Assembly: GCF_963678975.1 (NCBI RefSeq)
Contig: NC_089275.1
Span: 25,419,977-25,483,976 of the forward strand
Source: Dysidea avara
Taxonomy: Eukaryota; Porifera; Demospongiae; Dictyoceratida; Dysideidae
Direction of reading: 5' to 3'
Length of the DNA: 64,000 nucleotides
Under the pieces are notes generated by a model, which worked only from the letters and a program-made list of their open reading frames with translations, was not told the origin of the DNA and did not search any database. The translations under genes and the position numbers were made by a program. How positions within the stretch are numbered: position 1 is the stretch's first letter; each line of letters starts with the position of its first letter. Below are positions 32,443-54,704 of the stretch, one piece after another.

Positions 32443-33142
32443 ACAACATATTAGCTCCACCTCTCAAATCCTTAGCTTGCTCTTTATACTATGCCAGCAG
32501 ATTTCAGAAGTACTGAAGCATACTGAGCCTATATATCAATTAAAATGTCAGCTCTAAAGTTATTTGGTGAAAATATTATTACCAGATTTAATTTCAAAAC
32601 ACATAATTTTCAAAAATTTTCTGGGGGAGCATGCCCCTAGGATCCTCCTAGATTTAAGTGTGCATGCAACAGAAATCAAACCTGTCACCAAAATTCCTTT
32701 GTAGCTACCTCCAGAATACATGTATTACTCTTGACACTGTTTGCTGCACCGGGCTATGATACCACAATAATCCAAAATTCTCAGACTGCTTTTTTTTTTT
32801 TTGTGTGTGTCAGTGTGGGCAGGGGTCTGCATGGTGAAATTTGTCTGATTCAGAGAATGCATGGCTGTAAAGAGGGGCGCGTAATCTATGTCAACATTAT
32901 GCCATTAATCAGCAGCACAGTGATATCATGATCAGGTGCAGCTGCATGACTATTGTGCCATTTAAATAAACAAAGATACAGTCCATGGAGTACTGGTTCT
33001 ATACACATCAATTGAATAACAAAACACATATGCAAGGACACACATAATATACACAGAGGAGGAAAGCCTTTAGCTGCCATGCAGGTCACACAGCCCACAC
33101 CTGTCAACTGGGCAGGTGTGACCTCTATATGGCAACCATGCA
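32443..33142. other. Intergenic with element scraps
   Basis: GGGGGAGCATGCCCCTAGGATCC near 32623 recurs in part near 34940 and looks like an eroded element end. A T-run and TG-rich stretch lie near 32790. No gene was seen. Confidence 0.4.
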
Positions 33143-33376
33143 CACAGCAACAAAAATAGTGTTCTAATACTACCTATTCTAACCCTGTCTTTATTCAGTA
33201 TTGGAACAACTATTTTAAAAAACTCCCTATACGAGACAAAACTAACCTCAAATCTATAAATGACTCTAGCGCTATTCACTATTGGGGGTTGTGGTCTGTT
33301 TTTGTTTGAGCCAAGGTAGAGTTTTTGGACTGTTAGTTCCAACACAGTCAGTATTTGTGTATGAATTAATGCTGTG
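33143..33376. mobile_element. PIF/Harbinger-like MITE, copy 3
   Basis: It begins CACAGCAACAAAAATAGTG and ends GAATTAATGCTGTG. It is nearly collinear with copy 1 (15070-15323). Flanks do not show an intact TAA pair. Confidence 0.7.
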
Positions 33377-34120
33377 CCAGAAGCTATTCTTTTGTGGGGC
33401 CTAGCTCATTTCCAGAAGGATTATGCCAGTAACTCATGCCAGATAAATAAATGCATACTGGCAAATCTGTAGCTATCATGTCTCAAGAATGAAGGGCTGC
33501 CTAGGCCAGGCGTTCAAAGGCCAAAGTCCTACAAAGTCCTATACCCATTTGCAAAAACTATATATTTTTACAACTATAGTATAGCCTCCAAATGCATGGG
33601 CATCAGCTATACACATAGTCAATAGTAAACTAGTACTGAACCAGTCACAGCTTGCATTTTATAACAGTTATTATAGGTAGTGAACAGAGCTATAGACCTT
33701 GTGTGTTAAAGTGTCAGTTGAGAGTAGGCAGGTTGATGAGAGTTCTCACCAGTATGTGGAGCACACTCAACATGCGGGGTTACAATACATGAATTTTTGA
33801 CCAATGCCTAGCTACCACAAGATTGAATCTGCATGCATGCAAGCCAAATATTAGATGGAAAAATTGTAAAAAAAGGTTGAGATCTGGAACAATTTAAGGA
33901 AATAGTGAACAGAAACCAAACAGGAAGAACAACCTATAGTATAGGTATTTGCAACCTTGTACCTATAATTTTATACTGACATAATTTATAAGCTACCTTT
34001 GATGCCACTTCTTGTGGTGCAGAATTGCAGGTAATTGCCATTTCAGTCTGACTTATATAAGCAGCCCTGTTACCATTTACAACTAGCTTGTAATTATACA
34101 TGGCCTTTTGACCACAACTA
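33377..34120. other. Intergenic, nothing recognised
   Basis: AT-rich, with only short frames. Confidence 0.4.
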
Positions 34121-34505
34121 TAGTATGTTCACGTTGAGCTGAACCCTGAAAAACAGCTAAAAATTAAAAGTGGATTTTTTCTCAATAGAGTTAACATTTC
34201 TGCCAACCAGATGATTATTGGTAACAGCAAAGGTGTCAACAACAGACATGTACGGTTTGGCTCCATTACAAGTTCGGGAAAGGGCTCTAATGGATACTGT
34301 ACTTATATGGCTTCTCCATAGGAAATGTATTGTGAAAATTTTGATTGGCTGTAAATATTATGTCAAACATTTGAACAACAAGATTTTGAAATATTTTTAG
34401 CGGATCAAGCAGTACTACAAATGAGCCAAATTTCAAGATCATGTGTAATTGCATCCATGAGTTATTAAATGTTTTTGAGGATTCAGCTCAACGTGAACAT
34501 ACTAT
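34121..34505. mobile_element. 385-bp MITE with 35-bp inverted ends
   Basis: TAGTATGTTCACGTTGAGCT at the left is matched by AGCTCAACGTGAACATACTA at the right, continuing as GAACCCTGAAAAAC against GTTTTTGAGGATTC. TA flanks both sides and could be a Tc1/mariner-type duplication. Non-coding. Confidence 0.75.
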
Positions 34506-34748
34506 ATGTTTGACTCTTTTTTGTAGCCCCTGAGCGTTACCCAATGTGTGAAACGTATAGGCAGTTGGCATTTGTTCAGTACCCCTGGTCACTAATTAAA
34601 AGAACTGGAGCAATGCAACTAAATATCTTGCTCAACAACTCACATATGAGTGCGCATGCACACACATGGCCACACCCATGCACTGCATGTATCAGTCATG
34701 TCACACACAATCCATGAAGCAGTTACACTTCAATAAGGTCAGTGGCGG

Positions 34749-34975
34749 ATTTAGGGAGTTTCAAGGTTTCCATGGAAACCCCCTTTGAAAAATAATTATG
34801 CATCAGTTGAGCATTTTAATTAATTATTGCGGCATGCACCTATAATAAGCAATGTGCATGCTCGATGTGCATTTATTTTACAGATAATTTTACACTAAAT
34901 TTTTTGCCAAATGCAGTCTCAGAGCATCTAAATTTCAAATTTCATGGGAGAGCATGCCCCCCCCCCCCCCCCTAG
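34749..34975. mobile_element. Partial CAGTGGCGGAT element
   Basis: It begins CAGTGGCGGATTTAGGGAG, then GTTTCCATGGAAACCCCC, and reaches a run of about 20 C near 34954. The matching right end was not found. Confidence 0.5.
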
Positions 34976-35459
34976 CGTATGCATGCATCACATGTGTGCT
35001 TTGCACACATTATACAGCTATACAGGATGAGCTATAGCATTAAAAAGATATAGAAGTCTCCATTGAGGTACGAAATACACTAATTGTGACTTAGATCACC
35101 TTAAAATACAGTGATTTTTCAAATTGGCTGTCCAATGTAACTATTATGGTATTTTTGGTCATGTGGCCACTTTTTGGATGTTTTTGTGCATTAAAATTAT
35201 GCTGATACTCGCTGATACTAATGCTACAAGCAATCCAATAATACTCTAGCACTTGTTTTGCTTTATCTTAAAGGTCAGTCTGTGTGAAAATCTCCAGAAA
35301 CAACAAAAGGAAGCAACTTTTCATTTTGAGTTGGAAACCCTATATATAAACAAATCAACCTCCTAAAATTTGAGTTGGTCCCTAAAAATCGATAAGGCGC
35401 ATGTGACTCTATTCTTCGCGCAGCGCTTATCAATTGGAGTACTGTACTCTGTCCTTGAG
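34976..35459. other. Intergenic
   Basis: No gene was recognised. Its right part becomes more GC-rich towards the element at 35469. Confidence 0.4.
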
Positions 35460-35468
35460 GGCTCACAC

Positions 35469-35995
35469 TAGTCTCGTCCTCGCAGACCCATTCTCCGGGG
35501 TGGCGCTTATCGATTAGAAGCGCCCCCCAGAGGAGGGTGGAAGCTGTTTAAGCGCCGTTAAAATGAATTATGCTAAATGCTCGTTTTCTGGATTAACTAA
35601 ATCGTGTGGATGGTGTAACGAAGTGTGGCATCATTGTCTTGTTGAAGAATATACATACCTGGTTTAGTGCAAGCGTACTACGCGCTGAAGTGTTTCATCA
35701 GTTTTGCCCTGAAAACTAAGTGATTTTACAAAACAAAGTACATCATCATAATGCTAACACGAAGTACAATCTAAATATCTAATGATCCCCACCGTTCGCT
35801 AGTTTTGTATTGCGACTATTGAGGCTCACGTGAAATTCTAAACAGAGGTATGCAATTAGCGTAATATTTTCGAGCATCGCTCCGTCTATTATCTATGCTT
35901 CCACCCTCCTCTGCTTCCCCCCTTTCAGAGGGGGCGCTTATAATCTCTAATCGATAAGCGCCACCCCGGAGAATGGGTCTGCGAGGACGAGACTA
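35469..35995. mobile_element. MULE-like MITE, 527 bp, abutting a gene
   Basis: TAGTCTCGTCCTCGCAGACC at the left is the inverse of GGTCTGCGAGGACGAGACTA at the right. The arms continue through ATTCTCCGGGGTGGCGCTTA for about 65 bp. GGCTCACAC flanks both sides (35460-35468 and 35996-36004), a perfect 9-bp duplication as in MULE elements. The next gene's ATG is only 24 bp beyond, so the transcript probably starts in or before this insertion. Confidence 0.9.
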
Positions 35996-36019
35996 GGCTC
36001 ACACACAGAAGATCAGAAG

Positions 36020-38004
36020 ATGGACAACGCCTCTGAGAGTGACCACCTCCAGCATCTTTATCTCACTGGAGTGAAACCAAATGGTAATGAAATTGGTGCT
36101 GGCGCGTACGGGAGAGTTTTCGAGGTGGAATATTGCGGGAGTGTTTACGCGGCTAAAGAAATTCACTCCATTTTAGTACAAGGAGTTACTCCAGAAGAAT
36201 ATGAAGCGACAAAGAAAACATTCCTTTCTGAGTGCATTCGTAGCGGGGCCCTTAGTCACCCAAACGTGGTACAGTTTCTAGGAGTGTACAATCCTAGTGG
36301 ACAGTCGCGATTACCAGTTCTAGTGATGGAGAGGATGCAGGAGAGCCTTACGTCAGTGGTGAGGAAGTACCCAAATATTCCAATGTCTGTGAAGTTGTCT
36401 ATGTTAGTGGATGTGTCTAGAGGATTGTGGTACCTACACAGCCATAATCCTCCCGTTGTCCACCGAGATCTTTCTCCCAATAATGTCTTATTGAACAGCC
36501 AGTTTGTGGCAAAAATCAGTGATCTAGGAGTAGCCAAAGCAATCACACCTGACAGTACAAACACAAAGACTTGTGCTCCAGGAACAGTAGACTTCATGAG
36601 CCCAGAAGCTTTGTTGCCATCTCCTAAGTATGGTCCTTCCCTTGACGTATTCTCCTATGGCGGATTGATACTTCATGTGGTGAATCAAGAGTGGCCTACT
36701 CCATTACACTATGTTCTGACTGATCCTGAAACAGGACGAAAGGTAGCATTATCTGAAACAGAACGACGTCAAGAGCACATGAAGAAAATGATAGGAGAGG
36801 CAGTACCAGCAGATTTACGAATATTAGTTGAGCAATGTCTTCATGATAATCCAGATATGCGTCCTCAAATAACAAATGTGTCAGAGAGAATGAGTAGGAT
36901 GAAAGAAGCAGAGAGTGGTTGGAATCCAGCCGTTACCATGAACTCTGTGACATGGCAAGTAGGACACGTGACTGAGAAGTTGGCCATACCACCAACAGCT
37001 AAGGCACAGGTAAAAAAATTCTACATATTGACAGATACTGTGTATTACCTTATTGTTCACAGCAACCGGTGGATGTCCCAGATATTTTTAACAAGGCAGT
37101 AAAGGTGAAATGGAACAATGTACCTCCTCTACCAGTTGGTCGATCAACGTGTATTGCTGTGCTATTGCATGGATCAATTTACGTTGGTAGTGGTTTTGAG
37201 GGAAGAAGTGTCAATGATCACCTCAGCTGCTACAGATTAGATGTGTACAATTTATATACCAACCGATGGGACCCCAACCCCATCACCACACCATACCGTG
37301 CTTTTGCTATGACTGTACTGGATGATAAACTGATAACTGCTGGAGGATTAGTTAATGTTGATGAGACCACCAACAAGGTACTTGTTCTTGGTGCTGGACA
37401 ATGGATGGACTACAATGTATTGCCAACTGCCAGGAGTTGTGCTACTGCTGTCGGATGCCATTCCATGTTAATTGTTATAGGAGGAAAGGCCATAGTGAAG
37501 GGTAGATGGACTGCAATACCAACTGTTGAGTTACTAGACAATACCAATGGATGTTGGTATACTTGTGGCAACCTCCCAACACCACACTTCCAGTTCAAGA
37601 CAGCTGTTCTGAATAACACACTCTACTTATTGGGTGGACATGATGTGGAAGATAAATCTTCACCAAAAGTGTTTTCTGCTTCTTTGGAGACACTCTCAAC
37701 TCACCAGTTAAAGTGGCAGTCTCTAAATGATACTCCGTGGCATTGTTCTTCTCCTGTTGTTGTGTCTAACAAGTTCTTGTTGTCAGTTGGAGGAAGACAC
37801 TCATCTGATGCAACCATCCAGTCTAGTGAGGTACATGCTTTCAATCCATCAACTGGTTTATGGGAACTAATGACAAATATTCCAGTAGCAACCAGTGGTC
37901 CGACAGTTGTGGGTGTGGCTGACAACATATTCATATTGGGTGGAACTGTTGGCTTTCAACAAAGGTTGATCTCTGCTAATGTGTGGAGTGGCATATTTGA
38001 ATGA
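36020..38004 (+). CDS. TKL-like protein kinase fused to Kelch repeats
   Basis: Exon 1 (36020-37009) and exon 2 (37063-38004) join in phase 0 over a 53-bp GT-AG intron, giving 643 aa. The kinase occupies about residues 20-300: GAGAYGRV loop, Lys46 in YAAKEI, HRDLSPNNVLL (Asp150), DLG (168-170, in place of DFG), and SPE (194-196) in place of APE. All catalytic residues are present and the HRDLSPNN form fits TKL kinases. Residues about 330-643 form Kelch-type blades (VGSGFEGRS, TAGGLVN, VIGGKA, LLGGHD, SVGGRH, LGGTVG). No signal peptide or TM is seen. The Kelch half probably recruits substrate. Similar kinase-Kelch fusions are, from memory, numerous in sponges. The substrate is unknown. Confidence 0.92.
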
Positions 38005-38820
38005 CTATATAATATAGACTTAGCTACCTTTGTGAGTAGCTTATACAGTTATAATGATGTACGGCAATGCATCAGTTTTTAGTCAAAGCAACTGACATTT
38101 CAAAATTAGAATTTCATTATGTCTAGACTGTAGGTAGCATACATGACACTTACATAATATGGTAATTAAGTGGCATTCTCTCACAGAAGCATATACAGTG
38201 AGTTGTATAAAATGGAGGTCATGCCATCCATCAGTTATTTTTATGCCTCACCATTTAGTCTGGCTGGCCGACCATGCATTTTTAGTGATTTTAATATTGA
38301 TCATGCCTTCATTTGTAATTATTAATTTTTTATGCTTAATGGAAAAGGTGAGGTGTTGAAATTTTACAAGTGAGAATGACATAACTGTTATATGAAAGGT
38401 TAAAGTGGCTGATATAGTGACTAACATTTTTTGTCGTGTAATTATGCATAGCAACAAAAAAGTAAATTAAAATTATAGATGTGGTTGCAGAATCTGCCTG
38501 GCTGTGAAGGAAGCATAAGTGTCTGGGCTGGATATAGCCGCCACAGGTACTGAATGAGGTAATGGAACATGTAGGTGTGTATTGAAAGAGGCTGGGGAAT
38601 ACCCTACAGCTATATGCATACACTCCTAGTATACACTTTTTTTACTGTCTATGGGGCCACGTCATGATGTGTAAAGTACGAATGCGGCTACACAAACTTA
38701 TTAATGTATATTTCCAGTCCCCAATCATATAGTTGCTGATTTGAGCAGTAATTGCATATATACACCATTTAATTATACACAGGAGAATACTATCTGTAAT
38801 TTAATCTGACTATTATTTTA
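38005..38820. other. Intergenic between kinase and ZIP duplicate
   Basis: AT-rich. It presumably holds the 3' UTR of the kinase-Kelch gene. No other gene was recognised. Confidence 0.4.
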
Positions 38821-40239
38821 TCAGTACAAAAATAATAGTACACTAGATGCCATTATAGCCATCCCTATTATCAGGGAGACAGGAATTAAATGACATGTCT
38901 TATCTTGAGAATACTTGTAGGCAGTTGGTAACAGTTCCATTAGTGATATGTACACCATCATTCCTGCTACAAGGCCAAACAATACTCCATATACAACTGA
39001 GCCAAACAACTCTTTAAAAATCAGCCAGCCAAGTAAGGCCCCGATTGGTTCTGAAATTCCAGAAAGGAATGACCACCACAGAGCCTTCAGTTTACTACCA
39101 GTAGCAGCAAAGTACACTGGCATAGCAACACACATACCTTCAGGAATGTTATGCATGGCTATTGCTATAGCTAGTGCTGCTCCCAGTGATGGAGATGAAA
39201 GGGTGGCCACAAATGTTGCAATTCCCTCAGGAAAGTTGTGTATCCCTATTGCCAGACATGTCAGTAGTCCCATCTTATGAAGACTTTTCCTACTGTGCTC
39301 TTGTTTGTCATCCTTAGCTGATCCATTCTCCACCTAAAGTGTTACCATAATAACTAGATAAGTATTCAGTGAAGCAGCATGCAGATCTCAACTGTATCAA
39401 TTGCTCTATTAGAGTAGAGTAGTTTATGCATTCTATTATTTAAGCAACTATACATACTGTAACTGAACAATTATAGCTACCTCATCAGACATTTCTAAAT
39501 ACGAAACTATTCCATCTTCATTATTTACTCCATTGACTACTGGCTCAATTGCTTCAGTGCAATTGGTACCATTGCTGATGGTGCTATTTGGCTGAGTTTC
39601 TGGGTTGTGAGATTCAACATTGGTTTCATCAGAGGGCATACATTCTAATTCCTTACAGGTAGGGTTAGTAATTAAGATGGCAACTCATCAGAGTTTGCCT
39701 TGGAGTTTGTAACATCCACTTCCTCAGTTGCTGAAGAGCTACTTCCAGGCAGTACACTTAAAGAACGGTTTGACTCAACTGGAATGTCCACAATGTGCTT
39801 GTTCTTATACCAACTTGAGTTACCGGCACAGTATGAAAACTTTGCACATGCAGTCCAACTTCATGAGAAATTTTGTAATTAAGTCAAGTACTATTGTCAA
39901 CAGAATTCCACAGAAAAAGCTAACAACTGTAACTAGGTCATAATGTGGCCACACTTCTCGGCAGTTTTCTCCCATTTATTCCTTGTGTGAAGAGAACCAG
40001 TAAACAATGGCTAGCTTGTAGTTTAGCTCTGGCTGCTGGTGTGATGTTGTATGTGTCCTTCACTGAAATACTAACTAAATCCAACCAGTATTTTTGCTGT
40101 GAAATACCAGAGGTCCAGCAGCAATGGTGAGACCAAATGCAAGACCCACATTATCACCTCCTTGATCATCACACAGTTCAGGAAGTGGACAATCATCTTC
40201 TGTATAGTTTGGGACAGTAGTAGTGTTTGAAATATCCAT
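38821..40239 (-). pseudogene. Duplicate of the ZIP gene, disrupted by inversion
   Basis: Exon 2 (39333-38821) encodes 170 aa nearly identical to the intact gene, with one extra Ala in AATGSK. The intron is short (39334-39472). Exon 1 homology runs to an ATG at 40239 (MDISNTTTVPNYTEDD). The segment coding TM1-TM2 (39945-40112) is inverted, and the variable loop shows in-frame stops and frame changes, so no full transporter can be made. Homology ends at the stop codon on one side and about 40 bp upstream of the ATG on the other. Retention of the intron means DNA-level duplication rather than retrotransposition. Confidence 0.85.
39945..40112. other. 168-bp microinversion within the ZIP duplicate
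   Basis: This segment encodes LLGSFLPFIPCVKRTSKQWL and onward to CCEIPE on the plus strand, while its flanks encode adjacent parts of the same protein on the minus strand. In the intact gene the same segment (about 25977-26144) is collinear. The breakpoints carry CTGG/CCAG on the two sides, a short inverted homology that may have helped the event. Confidence 0.88.
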
Positions 40240-40388
40240 TATGGTCTGTTGAAAACACATGCATATAGAATGTACAGTGTTATTGCATTGAGACTATAAG
40301 CTTTGTTGTATACAGTCAGTGCACTGATGTAGCTATAGGAACAATAATAATAATAATAATACCGATGAAATCACATATTTATGCTGTC

Positions 40389-41240
40389 CAATGGCGGATC
40401 CAGGATGGGGCATTTGGGGCAAATGCCCCCCCACACACACACACACCTTTCGGAGGAGCCATACAGCCATACTTGAGTCTGATTAAAATATTAAACTTTA
40501 TGTCAGGCCAAGATCAGTTTGTAAAACTCATGAAATTATGCACATTTTATTAGAATTTATTACAAATTGACCAGAAACCAAGTCAAACTAGCAGTGAAAT
40601 TGTCATCCAGCACATTCGTGCGTACTAAGCACCTCTAAAATTAATTATCGTGTTTTATGATTATGATTATATACTGGGTCGAGACAGCACAGCTGATAAT
40701 TGACCCAGGTAATTACAAAAACAAAAATAAAAACATTTAACATATACATGCATGCATAAAATTATTTATTGTGTGATGACAAGGTGGTTGGTAAAAATTT
40801 CTGTGGGTTGCTCTTCAATAAAATTGTTAGGTGAAGTGTTCCATTCTTTTAAAGTATTCGGAAAGAAACTTTTCTGATACGATACAGTGGAACTGACTGG
40901 GATAATAAATCGATGTTGATGGAGCTGTCTAGTTGGATACTGAGTTGGTAAGAAATGAGTTGGTAAGAAATAAGATGGTAGCTGTATGGAAGGAATAAGC
41001 TGATGAACAATTTTGTGTTGATGTTGGTTAAGACATTCAGAGTCTTTTAAACAGCTTTTAAGGCTTCACAACCATCTGCAAAGGCCAAAATGATAAAAAT
41101 CAACAGTGAGACACTGCTAAGAGGTGATTATTTGCTGTTCCAAAAATGCAGCAACTAACAATAGAATCTGGCTTTCCCCAACCACCCACAACTTAGCCTG
41201 TTTGTGCCCCTCCCTTTGCCAGCTCCTGGATCCGCCCTTG
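40389..41240. mobile_element. CAATGGCGGATCC-end element containing a LINE tail
   Basis: CAATGGCGGATCCAGGATGG at the left is inverted at the right as CCTGGATCCGCCCTTG. CTGTC flanks both sides, a 5-bp duplication as at 26487-29102. A LINE 3' fragment is nested inside. Confidence 0.65.
40640..41070 (-). pseudogene. 5'-truncated LINE 3' end
   Basis: On the minus strand, a frame ending at a stop at 40766-40768 reads ...SYQKSFFPNTLKEWNTSP and then NFIEEQPTEIFTNHLV. This is the FFPRTI-x-WN-LP block that closes CR1/RTE-like RT proteins. The 3' region has a CTGGGTC...GACCCAG hairpin and an (ATAATC)n tail near 40660. It is a family distinct from the 11216 LINE. Confidence 0.7.
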
Positions 41241-41596
41241 CTGTCTGTGATAGTCTCATACATAACCAGACTGCTTGGGTCAGCATAGCAGTGTTTTTAT
41301 TCTACTGACATTCCCAGCATGTAGGATTTTGCTCTACTCTGATTGGTGTTAAGCTGTAGGAAAGGCTTGTTGCAAATTAGTGCAGAACCGATAATACAGC
41401 TATACAGGACTTTGAAATACTGCTCTCAAGTTATCATTGAACAACCTGCAGCTTAATGCTAATCAGAAGCTGTTGCTAGATGCAGAACAAGAGGTCCTAT
41501 ACTAAGTTCAGCAGAACATTTTCCATATCAAAACATATGTATGGGAAGCATTTTCAGGTGGTCAACATTAAAAGTTTTCAAAACACTGGGTTAAAC

Positions 41597-42424
41597 CATA
41601 GATAATAGAGTAACAGGGATAGGAAACGCAATAACGTGACGTCACAAAATAGTACATTTCTATTCGAATTCCGTGTAGTACGTCACGAACATACTCGTTA
41701 CGCTTGCTGCGCTTGTATCAAAGAGAAACAAATTGTTGTAACGACAGAATTTTGTAACCAATGACTGTGAAACTTCGCTACAGTGAACTCAAGTAAATAA
41801 TCGAGGGAAATAGGATGGTACCAACCCTCAAGGAAGTTATACGCAAAATTAAAGGAGATTGAAAGTGAAAAAAACGGACCAAAAATTACTTTAAACCACT
41901 TTACTTTCTTCGTAAATATATTCTATCCTTTTAACTGTGATAAACCTATTCCTTACCATTTAACAGAGGGAACCAGAGGAAATATCGGAGCAAAACAGGA
42001 ACTGTTGCTTGAAGAAACGACTAAGTATCTTCCATTTTTAACCAAAAGTTTAAACCACCTTGCAGTACAACGCAACGGTAAAAGACTGTGTTGGTGATAC
42101 GCCTAGCTTACCACAAGATTCGAAAGTGGAACCGGCTATAAAAGAAGCGGTATGGACGAGGCATGAAGGTACGATGAGCGAAAGTGTGACAGCGTGTAAC
42201 AATCACGGTTAATGCGATACGCTTTGTTACAAAATCTATGGTCTGAATTCTCTCGCCAAAATCTCTCACATAGGCCTAAATACTTACTGTAGTCTGTTGG
42301 ATTACTATTTACACTGCTTAGAACACTAATTCTCACAAAACTGTCTTGTCCTTTCAAGTCACGCGTAACGGAAATGAAACCGGAAATCGCTTGCGTTTCC
42401 TATCCCTTTACTCTATTATCTATG
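41597..42424. mobile_element. CATAGAT-family element, 828 bp, intact ends
   Basis: It begins CATAGATAATAGAGTAACAG and ends CTTTACTCTATTATCTATG. Inverted ends extend about 33 bp through GGGATAGGAAACGCAA. GTTAAAC flanks both sides (41590-41596 and 42425-42431), a perfect 7-bp duplication. The interior matches 2720-2785 and 5696-6430 of the older copy. A short minus-strand frame (42136-42357) has a counterpart in that copy but is too short to be a transposase. Confidence 0.92.
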
Positions 42425-42659
42425 GTTAAACCCTTAAAAATTAAGAATTATGCATTAAATAAATCTAATATCTGTTTAATATCTTTTTTGAAACCTCAAC
42501 TTAGTAAAACAGGCTGATCATAAAATCTCATCATTCCTTGTCATTTGTTGTCCAATGTAAAATACATGTATTTTACACTACATACAAAAAAATTTACAAC
42601 CTTAACTCACAAAATCTCTACAGGACACCATACAATAAAAGAAAGCCCTTGAATTTCTC

Positions 42660-42700
42660 CATAGATACAGTATACCAGTATATGGTATACTGTATCTATG
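42660..42700. repeat. 41-bp CATAGAT palindrome
   Basis: Arms of 18 bp (CATAGATACAGTATACCA and its inverse) surround a 5-bp loop. ATTTCTC flanks both sides (42653-42659 and 42701-42707), a perfect 7-bp repeat. It lies only 236 bp from the 828-bp member. Confidence 0.88.
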
Positions 42701-42707
42701 ATTTCTC

Positions 42708-43859
42708 TATCCAATTCCGACCGTACAAATGGGAAAATGTTGCCATAGCAACAGTTATTTACTGCTTATGACGACATAATACGCGCTCCATACTAAAATT
42801 TAATCATCTCAGCGGGAAAATCCCAATTTACAAGTTGTTGTCCTCCACCAAATTCGCTAAATTTGGTATCATTCTACGCAGCGAAGGATGCTTAATAAGA
42901 CTCCGACCGTACAAATTGTTAAACGGGTCAGTTTACAAAGATATGTTAAAAAACACGTGTTTTTACGGACTTTCTGAACACGTAAATTTTGCGGTACAAG
43001 GCTCCTTTTTAGCTTCCCCTTCGTTACTACACAAAGAACTTACACATGAATCGAATCGCCTTTCATCAAAGAGTCCGATAAACCAAACTCCATGTCTGTC
43101 AACCAGAGTACGCGAAAGTTATGGCGCTTTGTTTAAAAGACGGTGTTATTTTATATGAAACGGGCGTAACCCATTCGGAAATCCGGAATATCTTACACAA
43201 GTTTTGATATGCAGACCCAGGCTATATCTCACGATGACGAGAAAACTACATACCTATACACGTGTATATTGATCCTTAGGAATTTTCACAACTTGTAAAT
43301 TGCCACCAGTGGAAAAAACTAAGTGCTGGACAAACTGCAGCACATGCTGTGTACAGTATGAAAGCTATAGGACCATATAATCTCACTGCACTGGAAAGAA
43401 ACTCAGTTGTAAATGCTTACAAAATTTTCAACACAAAACTGGGGGTAGCTATAATACTACTGTAGAGATGATCTCATGTGAATCTCAATGCTCTTGTGGC
43501 TCGAAGTAGCTAGCTACTTGGAAGTCAAAGCCGACACACACATGCAGTGTGCATTTAATTCAGTATGTTAGCATTACTAATTAAGTGACCAATGCTCAGT
43601 TTTAAACTAAGCGAGTTAGCTTGTACACTGGGCAGTCATCCAGCAGCTTATCATACAAACGCATCCAGTTCACTTGGATAACTATAACAGTCATTCAGTG
43701 CGGACACTGAGAATTTACCACTTACTGGCTTACACGCAGGTACTGCATGCTAAGTCACAGCAACTCAGTCGAGAATATGGTTGTCAAGGAGGACTACGGT
43801 ATTTGACAGCTAGCAATAGTCTACTTAAAGTGTGCAGTTCTCATCATTGGTTCTTTTAA
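42708..43859. other. Region upstream of the NADH dehydrogenase gene
   Basis: A 107-codon plus-strand frame (42835-43158) shows no family features. CCGACCGTACAAAT occurs twice (about 42718 and 42902), and TTTACAAGTTG recurs inverted near 43292, hinting at an unrecognised repeat. No gene was called. Confidence 0.4.
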
Positions 43860-43944
43860 TATACCATCGGTAGCTGTGGTGCATATTACGTCATCGAGAA
43901 CACGTAATTTGCATAATCAATATTAGTCACGTGAGAGTGTGGGT
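43860..43944 (+). promoter_or_regulatory. Candidate promoter of the NDH-2 gene
   Basis: Within 65 bp of the ATG are a CRE-like TTACGTCATCG, an octamer-like ATTTGCATAAT and an E-box in GTCACGTGAG. The identity of any bound factor is inference from these consensus matches. No TATA box is obvious. Confidence 0.4.

Positions 43945-54704
<10,760 letters not shown>

Noticed and set aside
42835-43158. 107-codon frame upstream of NDH-2
   Set aside because: It lies in a region with repeated and inverted short segments that looks like repeat DNA, with no family features.
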